Shown in pieces: positions 6,504 to 8,735 of a DNA stretch of 8,735 bases. Numbering within the stretch: position 1 is the stretch's first letter; each line of letters opens with the position of its first letter. The stretch lies in the NCBI GenBank assembly GCA_946479475.1, contig CAMLGG010000224.1, positions 1 through 8,735 of the forward strand. Direction: 5' to 3'. The notes beneath the pieces were generated by a model that was not told the origin of the DNA, did not search any database, and was given only the letters and a program-made list of their open reading frames with translations. Made by a program: the position numbers and the translations under genes. This DNA is from an uncultured Ideonella sp. (GTDB lineage: Bacteria > Pseudomonadota > Gammaproteobacteria > Burkholderiales > Burkholderiaceae).

Positions 6504-7004
6504 ATGCCCACCCTGCCCTCCGATTTCCACGACCACGCTGAACGCCTGTCCGACAGCCAGCGACGCGCCCTCGCCGCCACGGCCACGGCCTTCAAGCATG
6601 CCGCCCTGGCGGGCCTGGCATCGCGTCCGCTGCAGGGCAAGAACCTGGGCCTCATCTGCGAAGAAGAAGACAACGCCGACGCCGCCCTTTTCGAGAGCGC
6701 CGCGAAGGCCCTGGGCGCGAAGGTCGTGCGCATCCGCCCCAGCGTTGCCGGACTCGGCAACGATGCGGCCCTGCCGCAGACGGCCCGCATGCTCGGCCGC
6801 CTGTACGACGCCATCGAATGCCACGGGTTGCCGCCGGAGCTGGTGGACCTCATCCGCCACCACGCCGGGGTGCCCGTCTACGACGCCCTGTCGCGCACCA
6901 GCGCCAGCCAGCACGCGGTCGCCACGCTGGTCGACGGCGACGGCGACAGCGCCGACAACCGGGCCTACGTGCTGCAGGCACTGCTGGTCGGCAGCATGGC
7001 CTGA
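6504..7004 (+). CDS. Single-domain ornithine carbamoyltransferase-like protein, active site lost
   Basis: This 166-residue soluble protein aligns, against E. coli ArgI from memory, with the N-terminal carbamoyl-phosphate domain of ornithine carbamoyltransferase. Matching blocks are LQGKNLGLICEE (43-54), FESAAKALGAKVVRI (63-77), TARMLGRLYDAIECHG (93-108) and HAGVPVYDAL (120-129). The catalytic residues are gone: the S-T-R-T-R loop is D56-N57-A58-D59-A60, the arginine of YDGIxYRG is H107, and the HPTQ motif is degraded to SASQ (133-136). The ornithine-binding half with HCLP is absent, and no remnant of it lies downstream. A normal enzyme has about 330 residues. The frame is intact, so this looks like a maintained pseudo-enzyme rather than a broken gene. 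It cannot plausibly make citrulline. It might form mixed trimers with a true carbamoyltransferase or bind another ligand. ATG 6504 and an adjoining GTG at 6501 are both possible starts; the ribosome-binding site is weak. A perfect FNR box upstream predicts low-oxygen or NO control. Confidence 0.8.
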   Translation: MPTLPSDFHDHAERLSDSQRRALAATATAFKHAALAGLASRPLQGKNLGLICEEEDNADAALFESAAKALGAKVVRIRPSVAGLGNDAALPQTARMLGRLYDAIECHGLPPELVDLIRHHAGVPVYDALSRTSASQHAVATLVDGDGDSADNRAYVLQALLVGSMA

Positions 7005-7059
7005 GGCGCGCGCTGCGGCGAGGACGCGTGAACGCGCCCACCGGCCGCGGCTGGCTTGC
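7005..7059. other. Convergent junction with weak hairpin
   Basis: This 55-bp gap separates the convergent stops of the carbamoyltransferase-like and pyrophosphokinase-like genes. CGCG (7025-7028) and CGCG (7033-7036) can form a 4-bp stem around TGAA. It is too small to call a terminator, and nothing else is evident. Confidence 0.3.
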
Positions 7060-7962
7060 CTACGATTGAAACTCCGCGCCGGACATCGCCTTCACGGCGC
7101 CGGCGAGCAGCGGAGTCAGGTCGATGCCGTTGCTGGGATGGGCCACGGTGTTGCAGGTCACGACCTGCGCGGCGCCGGCCTCGACCAGCACCGACTCCGC
7201 TTGCGCGCAGAACAGCGCGTGCACCCCGATGCACACGGGTGCCTCGAAGCCCTCGCCCCGCAGCAGGCGCACGGCGCCGGCCATGCTCTGGCCGCTGGAG
7301 ACGATGTCGTCCAGCAGCACCGGGGTGCAGCCCCGCAGCGCCGCCAGCCCGGGCGCCGACAGGTCGACGTCGAAGTCGCCGTGCCGCTGCTTGCGCAGCA
7401 CCGCGAAGGGGCAGCCGACCAGGCGGGCGACTTCGGCCACCCACTGCGCGCTCTCGGCATCCGGGCCGACCAGGGCCGGCCGCTCGACCGACGTGCACAT
7501 CCACTCCGCCACGGCCGGCGCGCTCGCGACGACCTGCGACGGGATGTCGTAGAGGGCCCTCAGGCTGGGGTGCCGATGCAGGTGGGGATCGACCGTGACC
7601 AGCCAGTCGTAGGCGCGCGACACCAGCCGCGCAAAGCTGCGCGAAGTGACGGCCTCGCCGGGCCGGAAGCGCGCGTCCTGCCGCATGTAGGGCAGGTAGG
7701 GCGCGACCAGACCGACCTTCTGCGCGCCGAGTTCGCGCAGAGCGTCGGCGAGGAAGAGCAGCCCGGGGATCTGAGGGTCCGGATCCTTGAGCTCGGCGAC
7801 CACGGCCACGGCCTGGCCAGACACGTCCGCAGCGACGCGCAGGTAGGTCTCGCCGTCGGGAAAGCGCCGGTGGTCCAGCACGCCGTAGGCGGCGCCCAGG
7901 TGGGTGGCCAGGCCGTCGGCCCGCTCCTCCGCCCCGGGCAGGGCCATCAGCTGCAGCTTCAT
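7060..7962 (-). CDS. Ribose-phosphate pyrophosphokinase-like protein
   Basis: This 300-residue cytoplasmic enzyme belongs to the family that makes PRPP from ribose 5-phosphate and ATP. Expected blocks are present: RRFPDGETYLRV (32-43), YLPYMRQDARFRPGE (89-103, canonical YFGYARQDR), VTVDPHLHR (122-130, canonical TVDLHAEQ), the catalytic-loop basic segment RKQRHGDFDVD (190-200) and the PRPP loop VLLDDIVSSGQS (215-226). The loop differs from the usual DDMIDTGGT, and the protein is shorter than the bacterial housekeeping enzyme of about 315 residues. It is therefore probably a second, divergent paralogue resembling the archaeal or class III-like branch; allosteric control by phosphate and ADP may be absent. 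ATG at 7962 overlaps the stop of the upstream thymidine phosphorylase-like gene as ATGA, which fixes the start and implies translational coupling. Ribose phosphate released by nucleoside phosphorolysis could feed PRPP synthesis after isomerisation. The family call is firm; the use of PRPP in this locus is inference. Confidence 0.9.
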   Translation of the reverse strand: MKLQLMALPGAEERADGLATHLGAAYGVLDHRRFPDGETYLRVAADVSGQAVAVVAELKDPDPQIPGLLFLADALRELGAQKVGLVAPYLPYMRQDARFRPGEAVTSRSFARLVSRAYDWLVTVDPHLHRHPSLRALYDIPSQVVASAPAVAEWMCTSVERPALVGPDAESAQWVAEVARLVGCPFAVLRKQRHGDFDVDLSAPGLAALRGCTPVLLDDIVSSGQSMAGAVRLLRGEGFEAPVCIGVHALFCAQAESVLVEAGAAQVVTCNTVAHPSNGIDLTPLLAGAVKAMSGAEFQS

Positions 7963-8735
7963 GCATCGTCCTCCGGCGGGTCGATCGCGATGATGGGCAT
8001 CGCCTGTCCGGCCACGTAGGAGCGGGCATAGGCCAGCTCGCCCGGTGCGCTGGCATGCAGGGTGAACAGCGGCTGGCCGGCGGACACCGCCTCGCCCAGG
8101 CGCACGTGGATCAGCGCGCCGGCCGCCGCATCGCGCGGCGCGCCGGCGAGCTTCGCCGCTCGCGCGAGGCGCCGGTTGTCGACGGCGCCGATGCGGCCGG
8201 CCGCGGTGGCCTCGACGACCGCCGTGTACGCGGCCCGGGGCGGCTCCCGCAGGCCGCCCTGCGCTTCGCACAAGGCGACGAACTTGGCCCAGGCCAGGCC
8301 GCTGTCCAGCGTGCGGACCGCCAGGGCCAGGCCCTGGCCGAGCGGCGCGCGGCCGGCCATCTCCAGCACGCGGCCGGCGAGGAACAGGGCCCGCTCGCGC
8401 AGGTCGGCCGGCGCACCGGGCTCGCCCCGCAGCACCGCCGTCACGTCCAGGGCCTCCAGCGCCGGGCCGATGCCGCGGCCCACCGGCTGGCGGCCGTCGG
8501 TCTCGACCACCTCCACCTGCAGGCCGATGGCGCTGCCGACCTCGACCAGGCTGGCGGCCAGAGACCGCGCCGCGGCGCTGCTGCGCACCTTGGCGGTGGG
8601 TCCGACGGGCACGTCGATCAGCACCCGTTCGGAGCCGACTGCCAGCTTCTTCGACAGGACGGAGGCGACGAGCTGTGCCTCGCTGTCCAGGTCCAGCGGG
8701 CGCTCGACGCGGATGAGCAGGTCGTCGGCCGGCGA
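7959..8735 (-). CDS. Type 2 thymidine phosphorylase-like protein, C-terminal part only
   Basis: The visible 258 residues are the C-terminal half of a protein that is normally about 500 residues; the start lies beyond the right edge. The frame stays open to the last base, beginning with SPADDLLIRVERPLD. A glycosyltransferase-family-3 phosphorylase block VLSKKLAVGSERVLIDVP (8660-8607) then PVGPTAKVRS follows. The C-terminal pyrimidine-phosphorylase-type alpha/beta domain has AVDNRRLARAAKLAGAP and GALIHVRLGEAVSAGQPLFTLHA, ending in PEDDA. The DVPVGPTAK form, as against DVKVGSGAF of E. coli DeoA, points to the type 2 branch shared with archaeal AMP phosphorylases. Thymidine, another pyrimidine nucleoside or a nucleotide could be the substrate. 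The GTG at 8624 is not a real start, since homology continues upstream. Its stop overlaps the pyrophosphokinase start by 4 bp, so the two are coupled. This suggests salvage of the sugar phosphate from nucleosides. Confidence 0.9.
   Translation of the reverse strand, partial: SPADDLLIRVERPLDLDSEAQLVASVLSKKLAVGSERVLIDVPVGPTAKVRSSAAARSLAASLVEVGSAIGLQVEVVETDGRQPVGRGIGPALEALDVTAVLRGEPGAPADLRERALFLAGRVLEMAGRAPLGQGLALAVRTLDSGLAWAKFVALCEAQGGLREPPRAAYTAVVEATAAGRIGAVDNRRLARAAKLAGAPRDAAAGALIHVRLGEAVSAGQPLFTLHASAPGELAYARSYVAGQAMPIIAIDPPEDDA

Noticed and set aside
6504..7004. The carbamoyltransferase-like gene as a frameshifted full-length enzyme
   Set aside because: No C-terminal half exists in any frame downstream. 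Only 55 bp separate it from a convergent gene, and the substitutions in the substrate loop are not explained by a frameshift.
8622..8624. GTG at 8624 as the start of the phosphorylase-like gene
   Set aside because: The frame continues upstream to the window end with strong family sequence (SPADDLL and SKKLA motifs), so the gene is simply cut by the edge.
1..8735. CRISPR array, tRNA, rRNA or known riboswitch
   Set aside because: No regularly spaced long repeats, cloverleaf-like segments or conserved RNA motifs were seen on either strand by reading.

Overview
The window is very GC-rich (about 70% by eye). Its proteins look like those of a beta-proteobacterium of the order Burkholderiales (Rubrivivax/Leptothrix-like). 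That placement rests on codon use and protein character, not on a marker gene. No rRNA, tRNA or CRISPR array is visible. There are eight apparently complete genes and one gene cut by the right edge.

Layout. Positions 1-187 hold no gene. They contain a pair of near-identical 15-bp repeats at the left edge, which look like the end of an insertion sequence, and two stem-loops. Next comes an integral membrane protein of the MgtC/DUF4010 type (188-1444, minus). It is divergent from a two-component system: an OmpR-class response regulator (1546-2283, plus) followed 2 nt later by a soluble hybrid histidine kinase with the order PAS-GAF-HisKA-HATPase-REC (2286-4388, plus). The kinase converges on a minus-strand group read from right to left: a Crp/Fnr-family regulator (5497-6270), a stem-loop, a MOSC-domain protein (4970-5428) and a GAF-domain protein (4419-4973). 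The MOSC and GAF genes overlap by 4 bp.

The most unusual part is 6271-7004. A perfect FNR-type palindrome (TTGAT-N4-ATCAA, 6418-6431) lies upstream of a 166-residue plus-strand gene. The product aligns along most of its length with the carbamoyl-phosphate-binding N-terminal half of ornithine carbamoyltransferase. The S-T-R-T-R substrate loop is replaced by D-N-A-D-A, other active-site positions are changed, and the ornithine-binding half is absent. It looks like a stand-alone pseudo-enzyme. The divergent Crp/Fnr regulator keeps the E..SR recognition-helix residues that read TTGAT half-sites but lacks the Fe-S cysteines of FNR.

The right end (7060-8735, minus) is a translationally coupled pair: the C-terminal half of a type 2 thymidine phosphorylase-like enzyme, then a ribose-phosphate pyrophosphokinase-like enzyme, overlapping by ATGA. 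These genes deal with nucleoside breakdown and PRPP supply. The carbamoyltransferase-like protein, the FNR box and this pair suggest, by inference, a locus for low-oxygen or energy-limited nucleotide and carbamoyl-phosphate economy. The window itself does not prove this.
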